A stretch of 64,000 nt of DNA from Aralia elata (GCA_034770075.1 CM068377.1:75219358-75283357), one strand, 5' to 3'. Shown: positions 21,063-33,491, counted from the first letter of the stretch. The notes: a model not told the origin generated them from the sequence alone. Numbers and translations: made by a program.

Positions 21063-22106
21063 TCCTTAATCATTGTTTAAAATAAATAAACAATAATTAA
21101 TTTATTATATATGGAAAATATAATAACATATCCCACAATTAAATTTTATAAGGCTCTTATTTCATTTATTATTATTTATAAATAATAATAATGATAATAA
21201 GGTTTAGTATTTAAATTTAATTAAAAATAAATCTTGATGACACATCTGTAATTAAAGCGAAGTTTGGGCGAAGGGGCATAGCCGTAATTTCCCGCCTGCT
21301 CGCCTGCCCGCGCATTACGCGTGAGTCTCCCCGCCTGGCCAAAACGACGCCGTTTGGCGCCCGGACTCAGCAGACTGGCATGCCATGCGCGACCAGCCCA
21401 TTCTCAAACCAGACGCGCGCCATGCGCGACCTGCCTTAGCCCAACCAACCAGCAGCCTTCCAGGGAGTTTCGGTTGGTTCCTTCCTTTTCTTTTCCACCA
21501 AATGAGTTCTAATACCAACAAGCATGTTTTAAATCTCCAAAATAAATTCCAAAAAAAAAAAAAAATTCCCATGACCAAGAAAAATATTCCTAATATTACA
21601 ATAAAATATTTATGACTTAAATCAATATTTTCCACCCATAAATATTATACTCCAATAAATAATATTACTTCCATGTCTTAGCATACAAACCCATCAAAAC
21701 ATGTTACAAAAATTTTTAAAACCTATATATGCTATCAATAAGGCATACAAGACCAAGATCTCTACTTATATAGCTTTTCACCCACATTTGATAAACATAT
21801 TTTTGCAATAATATAGATCTAGCAAAATAAAACTTAGATCTATACACACTTCATTCCTTCCATAAGCATCAACAACAAACATAAAAATGTAATCCCAACA
21901 CAACAACTAGGGTTTGAAGAAATGAAGATCCATACCTAAATTTTGAACACCACCTCCTCTTTAATTTTCCTCTCAAAATTTTCTCACAAGTGTTTAAGCT
22001 CCACCCGAGAATGGGTTTCTTCCTTAGCTCTATCTCAAGCTCACAAACTCTCTATACTTGGTGAATAATAAATGAACCAACCCCTACTATCATTGGTGAG
22101 GGGTCC

Positions 22107-22114
22107 TATTTATA
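22107..22114 (-). promoter_or_regulatory. Putative TATA box of the solo LTR
   Basis: Reverse complement of tatttata in CCTATAAATAGGACCCC, ~540 bp from the LTR's own 5' end. Confidence 0.5.
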
Positions 22115-24102
22115 GGAAAGTAGAGACCATGGGCAAAATAGTCATTAATCATGACTAGGCAAGGGCAATTTAATCAATTCATCAATAATAGGAAGCTTCC
22201 TAGTAACTTCCTCAAGGGTATTTTAATCATTACCCAACTTCTTTTAAGGTTAAAATAGTCTTTTCGCAAAATCTTAATTATCCATTAGTTATTAACCATT
22301 CTTCATTGGTTATTATCTTGCCATAATTACATTGTTTAAACACAATGGCTATTATCCCGCCATAATTACATTGGTTATTAACCACTTGGATATACAATGG
22401 TTATTGCCCCTTCATAATTACCTTGGTTATTAACCACTCTTGGCCATTTTAGCCATTTTACACCAATTCCTACACTTGACTCACATATGGTTATTTCTTA
22501 ACCATAATTATATCATATCTGCCAACACAATTATAGACACATCTTATACATCTCCCACCAATTAACCCAAGTTGGTTTAAATAGAACACAACGTTAACTC
22601 ATTAAATTAAATTAGATTTAATTAATAAGGACGTTCAAAATTCACGGGCATTACAGATGACCCCGCCCTAACAACAAAATTGAACTAGAATTCCCGTCCC
22701 GACGGTAGGGTCGCCCCGGTGACGATTTGTAAAGGAAACCACCGCCCCGGCGGTGGAACTAAAAAAAAAAAGTAAAAAGAAGAGAGTAAAAATTTTATTC
22801 TTTCTTTGTGATCATGTTATGTTATCGTAGACATATCTAAAGATTAGGCTAACATATTAATTGAAGTATTAAATGATATTGGATGAGAACGAGTCCTGAA
22901 GTGTTTATAATACTGTAACTAATTGTTGTTACTGTTTTATAAACGGAATGTATAGGTTGATTAGAGAACGTGAGTCTTAAATTTATAGTCTACGCATGAG
23001 GCAAGTATCTTATCCTTACTTTTACGTTTACACAAGTTCTCTACCGTGATTTATTATTTCGTTGAAAGCAAGCTACCTGATACTACCTTGATTTCAATTA
23101 CGCAAGTTCCTAAATTTCATTATCTTAGAATGCAAGCTTCATAATGCTATTACTTACTTGAGCAAGTTATTATTCCTATTCCATTCAATTTCATGGATTC
23201 AATGAGAAGTTCTAAATTCTTTTTTTGTAATACTTCAGTTATATAGAATTTACCCAATTGTACTTTTTTTCGAGATTTAGTCCTTGATTCTTGAATATTA
23301 ATTACATTGTTATTGAACCTTGATTGACTAGCGAACCCTTATTGATTCGACTAGTCCATAGTTGATGAGCGTTCTAAATTCTAGAAATGTTATTGAAGTA
23401 AATCCAAACCAAACTTCCTTTGGTGCGGACTCCGATGTCAAACTGAGATGAACAACCCTTATACAGGGGATTTTATTTACGCGTTAGCGTTAAGATGTTG
23501 TGCACATACATGGTATAAAGGGCTGATCCCCCTGAGTACGAGAAGTAAGGTCCATATAGTCTTATGACTGTTAAAGGTTTAAGGTAGAAATACTGATGAC
23601 CTGGGACATAGTTCGTGGTCTTAAGACCCTCAGATGCTCTTTTGAATCTTGTTTTACATTCTCGACTCAAAAGCTAAATCTTCGATTATTCGATACCCAT
23701 TGTTTATTCACATGTTATTAATACTATTTTATTGTGTTACTTGCTGGGCAATTGTTGCTCACCCCTTGCATATTAACATTGCAGCTAAAGTTGAAAGAAC
23801 TGATGAGCCATCCAATAGTAAGGGCAAAGGAAAAGCAAACAAGTGATGAAGACTTGTTTTTAATTGTTTAAATGATGTTTATGTAATAGACCTAATTTAT
23901 GTTTCCGCACTGATGTTTATTTAAGGTTAGATGACCTGGTATTTATTTATGAATGATGTTGTAACCCTTTAATGGGAGATTTCTATTTTAATTAATAGTA
24001 TTTCCATTATGATTGAATGGGTAGTTAGATGTGATATGATGTATATGGATAGTGAACACCAAATTCTGAGGAAACGAAGTACCCAAATTTGGGGGTGTCA
24101 CA

Positions 24103-24590
24103 CATAAGGCGAGTATTAAATATTTAAGATGTTGTTTTATCGTATTTGATGTTTATTAAGGAATTGAACATTACTGCTTTGTTGTGCACACACAAGGGCA
24201 GTCTTTTTCTTTTCACATATATGGAAGTGCTAGGTTGGACTTAACTTAGATTATTTTAGTTCGGATGTGCACACAATTGACTATTATAATCTAAGAGGCA
24301 AAATACAAGGAGTTACATAGTGATGTAATTGACAATAGTTGTCTACCTATTTATTTATATATAGTTTGTTGTGCACACACAAGACTATATACATTTGAAA
24401 TGGGATCCTTATTCTCACTAGCAAATCTTTAAGTAGATTTGCCGTACTATATAATGAGGGTAATATAGTTTGATGAAAAAGTAAGAGATACCAATTTAAA
24501 ATAAAAACCTAATTTATTTTGGTAATTAATTAAGAAATGAATGTATGCTAAAATGTTGTTAAATTACAAATTCATTTACAGAATTTTACA
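24103..24590 (+). other. Copia leader resumed, no gene seen
   Basis: Links the chromovirus block to copia gag. It contains the 17-mer ttgttgtgcacacacaa at 24179-24195 and 24366-24382, and a partial copy near 24263. The same word appears on the other side of the chromovirus block (13310) and at the gag-PPT junction (17843). Confidence 0.65.
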
Positions 24591-24929
24591 ATGTCTAATT
24601 TTACTATCACTGCGAAGCATATTAGATGCTAATTAACCGAACCAAATTAAAAGGACTGGTTAAAGAATTTGAGAATAGTTCTCAAGGCTGAAAAGCTATC
24701 TTATGTCCTTAATATTCCTATCCCTGCAATGGTTGCAGAAAATGCCTCAGAGGAAGAGATTGCTACTTTTAGAAAGTGGCAATATGATGCACAGTTAGCT
24801 CAATGCATCATGCTCGCATCCATGAGTAACGAGCTTCAGCGTCAGCATGAAACTATGGATGTTCCTACTATACTCTTGCATCTTCAAGGAGTTGAAGGGT
24901 GAGGAAAATAGGACTATTAGATATCAGAT
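24591..24929 (+). pseudogene. Copia gag, N-terminal part (UBN2-type, broken)
   Basis: The frame from ATG 24591 reads MSNFTITAKHI, stop, LTEPN, stop, KDWLKNLRIVLKAEKLSYVL, then YDAQLAQCIMLASMSNELQ and MDVPTILLHLQGVEG. This is the copia capsid domain (gag-polypeptide of LTR copia-type / UBN2). Two internal stops and terminal stops break it. At 24930 it is interrupted by a solo LTR, and the domain resumes at 26495. Confidence 0.88.
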
Positions 24930-26489
24930 TGTAGGGTTTTAGACACATAAACGCAGCGAAATTTAAAATTTTAAAACAATTTTCTGAAACCCTAAAACAC
25001 GATCCATGCGAAAAGAACAAATTAATTCAGAGGTTTAGATTTGTTTTACCGATTATCCGAGCTTGAATGGAACGATGAAATTCTGAACGGCTTCGAATCT
25101 CCAACGCAATCCAATGGAACTGCGTCTCTATGGTATCCACATGAACATCCCACAAATCGTCACACGATCTGCAGCAAAGAGAACTCCGGTACTAGCCGCC
25201 AAGATCTGGATTTTCTCAAGTTTTGCTCTCAACTTTTTTTTCTAAAACGGCTAGGGTTTTATTTTCTTTTGGTTTCACGTACCTCAGACTACTGATATAT
25301 CAGATATATATAGCGTCCAAAAAGTAATTAAACAAAACCCTAATCCTATTAAAAAAGTAAAATCCGAATTTATATATATATTATATTTTAATTAAGTCTT
25401 ACTTAATTAATATATATATATATATATACAAATTATCCTGATAATTTAAATTCGTAATTTAAATACTATCAATCATATTGATATATTTAAATCCTTACAA
25501 TTTAAATTAATTCTCTTTTAATTACGTTCTAAGTGTGTGACCCTATAGGTTATTATTATATTGGCAATAATTTTAAAATCATATTATAAAATTATAAACA
25601 GTGAGTGACATCTAGTAATGCATCACTGCTACCCAAATAATAATAAGATCAATGACTCGATGCAACCTTTTCGTGACCAATATTTCAATGTAATTTAATC
25701 CTTTTAACCTTGACATCCTATATTAAACTCGAGCCATGGAATGTGTCATACTCTTCATAATTTAATCTGAGTTTTCTTGATCAATGAGTAGACTATATGA
25801 AATAAATCACTATTTGAGCATGACCATGCATTTTATAGTCCTACTCAATCAAGAGGCCTATGGATATCACCCCTAATATATAGGAGGGTTAAATTCTATC
25901 TAGATCACTCATATTCCTCACACGATTCATGATGTACCCAATACTCACCTTTATTGTCCACCTTATTAAAGGTGACCTTTGATGATATCAAAATACATAA
26001 ATTCTCGTATAGTAATATAGTGATTTCAGGTCGGAGGACCATTACATCATTGTCACTATGAGAATTGCTTATGACACTTTGCATAATGCTCCACGTAGAA
26101 TTCTCATGATGGGTCTGTCCAGTACATTGTTCTCTAACATGTACCTATGCATTGACTTAATATCTCATATATTAATGACCAATGAGATTTGGCCATCAGT
26201 CAATCCACATACTAGTCTCAATATATCATTGTTGTCCCATTCTCAATGATACTCGACTAGGGACATTTAAGAGTAATAATACTTATTGTAATTTTATAAT
26301 CTCATGTTCAAGTCATATGCTTGAAGCTATATAATTTGTATCATTATTCTAAGGACTTTTATTATGCTAACATTTATATAACACAGTAAATGAAAGCATA
26401 ATAAAATAATTCATTTATTCAATTAAATATCAAAAGAAATGTTAAGCAATTACATTAAATAATTGGTCTCTAGGGCATAAACTCTAACA
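24930..26489 (-). mobile_element. Solo LTR of a different copia family, minus orientation
   Basis: A 1560-bp block from TGTAGGGTTTTAGACAC to AAACTCTAACA with an exact 5-bp TSD cagat (24925-24929 and 26490-26494). Read on the minus strand it begins TGTTAGAGTTTATGCCC, a start typical of plant copia LTRs. Gag reading resumes cleanly after it. No coding content; the frames at 25041-25295 and 26058-26249 are incidental. Confidence 0.9.
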
Positions 26490-26494
26490 CAGAT

Positions 26495-27000
26495 ATCTAA
26501 AGAGCTTTTCCGATCTAGAATGACCGATGGCACTACAGTACAGACATATGTCCTAAAATGATCAATCTGATTGAACAATTGGGACAACTGGGTTTTAATG
26601 GATGGAGAGTTGATCCAAGATTTGATCTTGCAATCACTTTTGGACTCTTTCTCACAAATTGTTGTGAATTTCCACATGAACAAGCTATATGTCAGCCTGC
26701 CTGAGTTGCTTAAACATGTTGAAAACTGTAAAGAGTCACTTTCCAACCAAGAAAGACCAAGTCTTACTGGTAGATGATTCTTCCAGGAAGCGGAAGAGGG
26801 CCAAAGGATCTTCTTAAAAGAAGAATAATTCAAAGAAAGTAAATGGAAAGGCAAAAACAAAGGACAATAAGAACAAGACTGATGCAGATAGTAAAGGAGT
26901 TTGCTTCCACTGCAATAAGCCTAGATACTAGAAAGGAAACAGTAAGGAGAATCTTACAAAGGCTAATCAGAAGAAGCTTAGTGAAGCTTCGGTTATAGAT
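26495..27000 (+). pseudogene. Copia gag, C-terminal part with zinc knuckle (frameshifted)
   Basis: Continues QISKELFRSRMTDGTTVQTY and LIEQLGQLGF. After a frameshift it reads DGELIQDLILQSLLDSFSQI, VVNFHMNKLYVSLPELLKH, a lysine-rich stretch (KKDQVLLVDDSSRKRKRAKG) and CFHCNKPRY. The zinc knuckle is damaged: a stop replaces a residue after PRY and the last Cys is lost. It packaged RNA in the ancestral element. Confidence 0.85.
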
Positions 27001-29632
27001 ATAAGTTTGTTCGTGATTAAAAAATAAATCTTTTTGTAAGTCAATGTTCTACTTGGGTATTGGATACCGGCTGTAGTTCCACGTATGCAATCCAATGCAA
27101 AGACTAAGCAGAAGTAGAAAGCTAAACTAAAAGTAATCTTATGTGTGGGAATGAAGCAAAGGTTGCTGCATTAACCATAGGAACTTATAGTTTAGCATTG
27201 CCTACGGGCAAGTCTATTAAGTTAATAGGTTGTTATTATGTTCCAGTTCTCATTAGAAATATTAGAACTTTCATTGTTGGACAAGGAAGGTTCTGGTATT
27301 ATATTTAAGAACAATTGTTGTTCTATTTATAATAATAATATTTTGTTTTGAAACTGGAAGATCACTTGATGGACTTTGTAAACTTGACTTACGTAAAAAA
27401 TAATTTTGCAAATTGAACAAACTAGTAAAAAAAGGAGATGATCATTCAAAGAGTTGAATATGTGTATTTAATGAAATACAAGTCTGAATCATTTTAAAGG
27501 TTCAAAGATTTCAGAAGTGAAACATATTGACAAAGTATTAAGATTCTTTGATCAGATCCAGGAACGAATACTTGTGCAATGAGTTTCTAGATCATCTCAA
27601 AATAGTATTTTCTCATAATGGACACCTCCTAATACGTAATAATTGATTAGTGTATCTAAAAGAAGAAATTGTACCTTGTTAGACATGGTGCAGTCTATAA
27701 TGATTTTTACCGACATTCTAGTATCCATCTGGGGTTATGCCCTAGAAACGGCTGCATATCTACAAAAATAAGGTAACCTCAAAAATCCGAGCCCAAGACT
27801 CCATAAAGGTTATAGATAGGAAGGATTCCAACTCTTAAGTATGTTAAGATAAGGGGTTGTCCAGCTTATGTGAAAAGGTTTCAAAGATAAGTTTGGGACA
27901 AAATCTGTCAAGTGCAGATTTGTGGGATATCCTAAAGAAAGTTTAGGGTATTATTACTATAATCCTACACGCTGCCTTCTTAGATAATGGTGTTTATCAT
28001 TGAAGGAGCTAGTGGGAGGGTAATAGATCTTGAAGGAGTTCAAGAACCACAAAGCATTTTAAGTCGAACTGAGGAACCTGTAGATAGACCTATTGTACCA
28101 CAATCGAATCGTAAATCTGGAAGAGTACCGAAGATACCTAGGAGGTATGGATTCATCATAGAGGATGATGATGAGGTACGCATCATAGAGGATGATGATC
28201 CAGTTATATACGATGAGGCTATGAGTAGAAGACACTCAGAGAAATGGCAGATGACCATAAAATCCGAAATGGACTCCATATAAGAGAACCAAGTGTAGAC
28301 TCTGGTTACTCCATAAAAAGGGCATAGTGCCTAGAGTGTGAATATGGGTCTTTAAGAGAAAGACTGAGGCAAATGGCAAGGTGAAGACCTATAAGACCAG
28401 ACCTGTTTAAAATGTTTTTCAAGTCAAGGAGTTGACTGTGATAAAACCTTATTACCGAGTAATGCTCAAGTCCATTTGGATTTTGCTTGTGATTGTAGCT
28501 TATTACGAAATCTGGCAAAATGGATGTGGAGACGCCCTTCCTCAATAAAGACTTGAGGAGAATGTATGTATGATACAGCCAGAGGAATTTGTTTCAAAGG
28601 TTGAAGCAAATCGTGTTTTAAGCTACAATGATCCATTTATAGATTGAAGCAAGCTTCTCAAAGATGGAACAATCGTTTTAATAAGATAATCAAAAGAGTT
28701 TGATTTTATCAAAAACGAGAATGAACCTAGTGTGTACTAAAGGTCAGTGGGAGCACTGTGACATTCCTAGTATTATATATTGATATATTACTGATAAGGA
28801 ATGACACACCAATGTTACAATCAGTAAAGATAAAATTGTCTAAACATTCCTCCATGAATAGCTTGGGAGGAACATCCTATAAATTGGGGATATAAATCTA
28901 TATAGATAGATTTAAAAGGATGTTCGGCTTGACCCAATGAACGTATATTCATTCAATGTTAAAAGCGTTTAGCATGGCAAACTCCAAGAGAGGTCTCATG
29001 ATGATGAGCCATGGAGTGTATCTCTCTAAAATTGTCTCCAATGAAAAAGAGATCGCATGAGTTACTATCATGTATGCAATGAATATACAAGGCCTGATGT
29101 TGATTAGTCATATTCTGGAGAAGATCACTGTAAGACAGTGATAAACATCTTTAAGTACTTAACCGGTACAGAAGATGTGATCATGATTCATGGTAGGTCT
29201 GAATTAAAACTAGAGGGCTAAACAGACTCAAGATTTTTAGACTGACCAAGACGATAACAAATCCATTTTAGGGTAAATTGTTACCTTGAATGGTGGTGCA
29301 GTGAATTGGAAAGGTTCCAAAATAGCAAAGAGTTGCTAGTTTAGTGACAAAGACAAAGTATATAGCTGTAAATGAAGCTGCAAGTTGATTGTTTGGATGA
29401 AAAGTTCATTACAAAACTAGGAATAGTTCCTAAGTCTCATCTTGGATTCAAGCATGTATTGCGGCACTTTCATTTGATTAGAAGAATCATTGAAAGAAAA
29501 AAAGTCACTATAGAGATAGTGGACTCTCAACAACAACATTGCATATCCATTTACTGAAGTTTTATCCAAATGGCAGGATGATCGTCACTTAGAGAAGAAG
29601 GGTATTAGATACTATGACGATTGGCTTTAGTG
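27001..29632 (+). pseudogene. Copia pol: protease, partial integrase, RT, RNase H (heavily decayed)
   Basis: The protease active site survives as WVLDTGCSSTYA (Asp at 27063). Integrase is shortened: the GAG-pre-integrase and zinc region are gone, IKILRSDPGTNT (~27537) keeps the second catalytic Asp, then SKRRNCTLLDMVQSIM. RT is recognisable by GYYYYNPT, VFKRKTEANGKVKTYK, EENVCMIQPEEFVS and MLQSVKIKLSKHSSMNSLGG. RNase H is recognisable by GGAVNWKGSKIAKS and KKGIRYYDDWL. The Tyr-x-Asp-Asp box is lost in a damaged stretch near 28780. Stops and frameshifts occur every few tens of codons. It is the single-copy counterpart of the segment that is tandemly repeated at 31877-39685. Confidence 0.85.
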
Positions 29633-29633
29633 C

Positions 29634-29644
29634 AAGTGGGAGAT
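29634..29644 (+). other. Copia polypurine tract
   Basis: aagtgggagat lies immediately 5' of the LTR start TGAAAGTAG. Its mirror image (atctcccactt) is at 31464-31474 for the minus-strand element. Confidence 0.88.
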
Positions 29645-31447
29645 TGAAAGTAGTATGCACACAAGCCAATCATATTTGATATGATGTAGCATATACTTTG
29701 TAATCTTATTCGGTTATTAAAGGCATTTTACATTATCTACATAGTACTGTTATATTAAATGTGATAAACCCATAGTTTTGAGCAATGCTTTTAGAATCAT
29801 GATGGTGATCATACTAATGAGATCTAAATTCTATATAGCTCAGAAACTAAAATCGTTCCTAATCGTTGGATTATTAAAAAGGGGATTAGTGAATCCGGAT
29901 AGATTAGTACATACGTTGCTTGCTCTTAAGAAGAGGATGATTGATCTCATAATTATTTGTGTGGAGACACTAAAGCAAGTATATAGGTGCTTATTAGAGA
30001 ATAAGTTCACTGAACGTGGCTCGCTAAGGAATACCTAATGGACTTTTACTCGCCTGTCAATAGGAATTCCTCTAGTGATAGTAGTACAAGTGATCCTTGG
30101 ACTTGAGATAATCATAGTATCTTGTGTATGATGAGTTATACTTTGACATGTCCCTTAAGACCCTTAGGGTATACCAAAGGGTATGATTGGGTATAATAAG
30201 TTATACATGGAGATAGGTGAATGATCAACAAAGAATCTACCACTTCTACTAAAAGGAGAGAATGTCCTATATGATTTGATAAATGACGACTCAGAAGTCT
30301 TTGGCCAAAGCAGAATGAAATTAGAAAGGAGTTTCTAATTTACATTATCAGAGTTGTTCATTTGAGAATCAAAATTCATATAATTAAATAAAATAAGACT
30401 TGACAGTAATTCCATGTCTTATATTTAATTGGGACATTGTATGGTAGAAGAATTGAATTGTACGATAACTATTCACTGAAATGTTCTTTTATGATTAATG
30501 TTGAAATCTATATTATCTAGAAAGTCGTTGATCGCTAAGGGGGCTTACCCTTATTGTAGAATAAATATTATTTATTTAAATGAATTAAATAGTTTAATTT
30601 ATTTATTTAAATATAATTAGAATTATTCTAATTGATTTATTCACAACCGGTTTAATATGGAGAACCTAAAGGGTCACACCGCAAAAGGAAAATATTTATT
30701 TAAGAAGTAAATGATATAATTGTAATAATAAGTTAAGTGTATTTAATTTAATCTATAGAGATAGAATAAATTAAATACCTTAATATTTATTATTTAATAT
30801 TTTGGAAATATTAAATATAAATTAATAAGAGGAGTCTTATTATTATTATTACTATTATTATTATTTAATTCCTAAAAGAGTTTGGGAATTAATTAATAAA
30901 AGTACTCTCATAAATTCCTAATTGGATTAGGAGTTTTATTAATTAAAGGAGTTTAATTAAAATAAAAATCCTAATCTTAAATAGTTTAGGAGGGTTCCCT
31001 ATATCTATAAATAAAAGTAGTCTTATCATGATTTAGGGTTAGACAATTACACACTCTTCCATAAGAATTGGAGAGAGAGAGTACTTGCAATTTCTATATA
31101 GATAGAAACTAGGGTTTTGCCAACACCCATCTTCTTGAACAACTATTATTCCTTGGTGGATCACCTCTAGAGGCCAAACACTTGGGTGGCTAACGTTGAT
31201 CAAAAGAAGGAATTTAATCGGTGGAATTCAAGGAGAACGCGAAGGAATTGGAGGTGAACTTGTACCTAAGGAAGGTATAATTCTACAAGGATATAATTCT
31301 TATTCTCCATCTCTTTCGTTTAATTAATAATTATGCATAAAGAAAGATCATGGTGATGGTTTGTATAAAATTTTAAAATCTGATTTTATCGCACTTCCGC
31401 TTTATTTATGTAATTTGTTTACATGTTCGCGTTATACAAACCTAACA
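29645..31447 (+). mobile_element. 3' LTR of the plus-strand copia
   Basis: 1803 bp, TGAAAGTAGTATGCACAC to ACAAACCTAACA, a direct copy of 9924-11707 with a low density of substitutions and a few indels (for example an extra 'ttaattaaaggagt' block near 30940). The TSD gtgca follows at 31448. Confidence 0.93.
31006..31013 (+). promoter_or_regulatory. TATA box in 3' LTR
   Basis: tataaata in the same flank as 11266-11273. Confidence 0.55.
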
Positions 31448-31463
31448 GTGCATACTACTTTCA

Positions 31464-31474
31464 ATCTCCCACTT
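31464..31474 (-). other. Polypurine tract of the minus-strand copia
   Basis: Reverse complement AAGTGGGAGAT, followed on the minus strand by the first 11 LTR bases (TGAAAGTAGTA, 31453-31463) and then the TSD copy and sibling element. Confidence 0.85.
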
Positions 31475-31483
31475 GCACTAAAG

Positions 31484-31876
31484 TTAATCACCATTGTATC
31501 TAATACCCATCTTCTCTAAGAGACGATCAAACTGTTGTTGGGTTAAAGCTTTAGTAAATAGATCTGCAATGTTGTCTTGAGAGTCCACACGCTCCAGGGT
31601 GACATCTCCTCTTTCAATGATCTCTCTAATAAAATGAAACCGTCGCAACACGTGTTTAGATTTCTGATGAGACCTGGGTTCCTTAGCGTGTGCAACAGTT
31701 CTAGTATTGTCAAAAAATAAAGGTACAGCTCCTCTAATGCTAGGAACCACTCCAAGTTCAATTACAAACTTTTTCATCCAAATATCTTCCTTTGCAGCTT
31801 CACCTGCACCTATGTACTCTGCCTTTGTCACTAAATCAGCAAATGTTTGCTGCTTGAAACTTTTTCAACTCGGTAT
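31484..31876 (-). pseudogene. Copia RNase H C-terminal part of the minus-strand element
   Basis: From ~31850 down: TKAEYIGAGEAAKEDIWMKK, FVIELGVVPS, FFDNTRTVAHAKEPRSHQKS, KHVLRRFHFIREIIERGDVT and DLFTKALTQQQFDRL. This is the RNase H end of copia pol (Angela/Tork wording). It is open for 115 codons. Upstream, instead of the rest of RNase H, it is joined to an integrase fragment (GVSKRRSHT), the edge of the tandem array. This junction shows an internal deletion as well as amplification. Confidence 0.9.
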
Positions 31877-33491
31877 GACTTCTCCTTTTAGATACACCAT
31901 TCAACTGTGGCATCCCTAAATTCGAATTCTACTAAATTCTACAGAATTCGACTGATATCTGCTTGTTACACTAAGTGTATGAGCAACATCCGGTCTAGTA
32001 CATATCATACCATATATGATAGATCCTATTGCTGAAACATAAGGAATCTTACTCATAAGGTCTCTCTCCTCAGGTGTCTTTGGGGCCTGTTCCTTGGAGA
32101 GATGTATTCCACGGCTCATCGGCGTGAGACCTCTCTTGGAATCTTCCATGCTAAACTTCTTTAGTATCCAGTCAATGTACTTTTCTTGGGACAAGCCAAG
32201 CATCCTTTTAGATCTATCTCTATAGATCTTTATCCCCAAAATATAGGATGTTTCACCAAGTCCTTCATGAAGAAGTGTTTAGATAACCAAATTTTGATCG
32301 ACTGTAGCATACGAACATCATTCCCTATCAGTAATATATCGTCAACATATAATACTAGGAATGAAATAGCGCTCCCATTAACCTTCTTGTGCACACAAGG
32401 TTCATCCTCATTTTTGATAAAATCAAACTCTTTGATTATCTCATCAAAATGGATGTTCCACCTTCGAGAAGCTTGCTTCAATCCATAAATAGATTGTTAT
32501 AGCTTACAGACTTGATTTGTTCCAACTGTTGAAACAAAACTCTCTAACTGTATCATATATACATCCTCCTCAAGTTTCCCATTGAGGAAGGCCATCTTCA
32601 CATCCATTTGCTAGATTTCGTAGTCATAATAAGCTGCAATTGCAAGCAAAATCCGAACAGACATTAGCATAGCTACTGGTGAGAAGGTTTCATCATAGTC
32701 ACCTCCTTGTCTGTGTTTGAAACCTTTTGCAACCAGCCGAGCCTTATAGGTCTCTATCTTGCCGTCTACTCCGGTCTTTCTTTTAAAGACCCATTTGCAC
32801 CCAATAGGCTTTTTTGCCTTTCGGAGGGTTAACCAAAGTCCATACTTGGTTTTTATACATGGAGTCCATTTCGAATTTCATGGTTATCTGTCATTTCTCT
32901 AAGTGTCTACTACTCATAGTCTCATCGTATATAACTGGATCATCATCCTCTATGATACGTACCTCATCATTATCCTCTATGATAAATCCATACCTCTCAG
33001 GTATCTTCGGTACTCTTCCAGATTTTCGATTTGGTTGTAGTACAATAGGTCTATTTACAGGTTCCTCGGTTCGAGTTATAGTGCTTTGTGGTTCTTGAAC
33101 TTCTTCAAGATCTATTTTTCCTTCCACTAGCCCCTTCAAAGATAAACTCCTTTATCAAAGAAGGCAGTGTGTTTCGTAACAAACACCTTTTTGCTCAGTA
33201 GGATTATAGAAATAATACCCTAAACCTTTTTTAGAATATCCCATAAATCTGCACTTGTCAGATCTTATCCCAAACTTATCTTTTGAAACCTTTTCACATA
33301 AGTCGGACAACCCCTAATCTTAACATGCTTAAGACTAGGTTTCCTCCCTATCCATAACTCATATAGAGTCTTGGGGATGGATTTTGAGGGTATCTTATTT
33401 AGTTATATCAGCCATTTTTAGGACACTACCCCAGAATGATACTGGAATGTCGATAAAATCATTATGGACTGTACCATATCCAACAAGGTAC
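31877..33491 (-). pseudogene. Array unit 1: copia integrase C-terminus to RT
   Basis: RT is the best preserved part: GIKIYRDRSKRMLGLSQEKY, WNIHFDEIIKEFDFIKNEDE and an intact LYVDDILLIGNDV. A 1-nt deletion splits the frame around KDLVKHP (~32260). Further stops lie before AFLNGKLEE (~32610) and in the integrase part. The unit is joined at its 3' side to RNase H (31876). Confidence 0.85.

Larger units (their letters stand above)
19289..22655 (-). mobile_element. Solo LTR of another chromovirus-type element, minus orientation
   Basis: A 3367-bp block from TGTGACACCCCCAAATCCGGG to CACGGGCATTACA with an exact 5-bp TSD gatga (19284-19288 and 22656-22660). The empty site is visible in the left LTR as 'cggcgatgaccccgcc' (~14730-14745). 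The 'tagcaagggtaagcaac...gcttaacaagt' block near 19610 is shared by the LTRs at 39686, 42145 and 59887. No internal region remains. Holds ~97-bp A/T repeats, a GC-rich patch (21280-21470) and a TATA box. Confidence 0.9.
13327..24102 (+). mobile_element. Chromovirus block: PPT-LTR-PBS-ORF-gag(partial)-PPT-LTR
   Basis: Inserted in the copia leader. The order is chromoviral PPT (13377-13389), LTR (13390-16139), PBS (16143), pre-gag ORF, a gag fragment ending at ~17838, a second identical PPT region, then a second LTR (17923-24102) holding a solo LTR. A PPT before the first LTR shows this is a piece of a tandem LTR-internal-LTR-internal-LTR array, not a simple element. PR, RT, RNase H and integrase are absent. 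No clean 5-bp TSD was found; instead ~30 bp of copia leader (cataa...gagtattaaatattta) is present on both flanks. Confidence 0.8.
17923..24102 (+). mobile_element. Chromovirus LTR, right copy (split by a solo LTR)
   Basis: Starts TGTGACAAACG and ends TTTGGGGGTGTCACA. Removing 19289-22655 and one TSD copy leaves ~2.8 kb that aligns with 13390-16139 throughout, with scattered substitutions and small indels. No genes. Confidence 0.9.
9924..31447 (+). mobile_element. Plus-strand Angela/Tork-like copia with several nested insertions
   Basis: Two LTRs in direct orientation (9924-11707 and 29645-31447), an initiator-Met PBS, degenerate gag and pol, and a PPT define a whole element inserted into a sibling's LTR. 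The 5-bp TSD gtgca is exact (9919-9923 and 31448-31452). Of ~21.5 kb, about half is later insertion: chromovirus DNA (~13327-24102) and a solo LTR in gag (24930-26489). Coding regions are too decayed to be autonomous. Confidence 0.92.

Noticed and set aside
21315..21635. 106-aa minus-strand frame with hydrophobic stretch
   Set aside because: Lies in the GC-rich patch of a solo LTR; the hydrophobic end is an A/T-run effect and no domain is visible.
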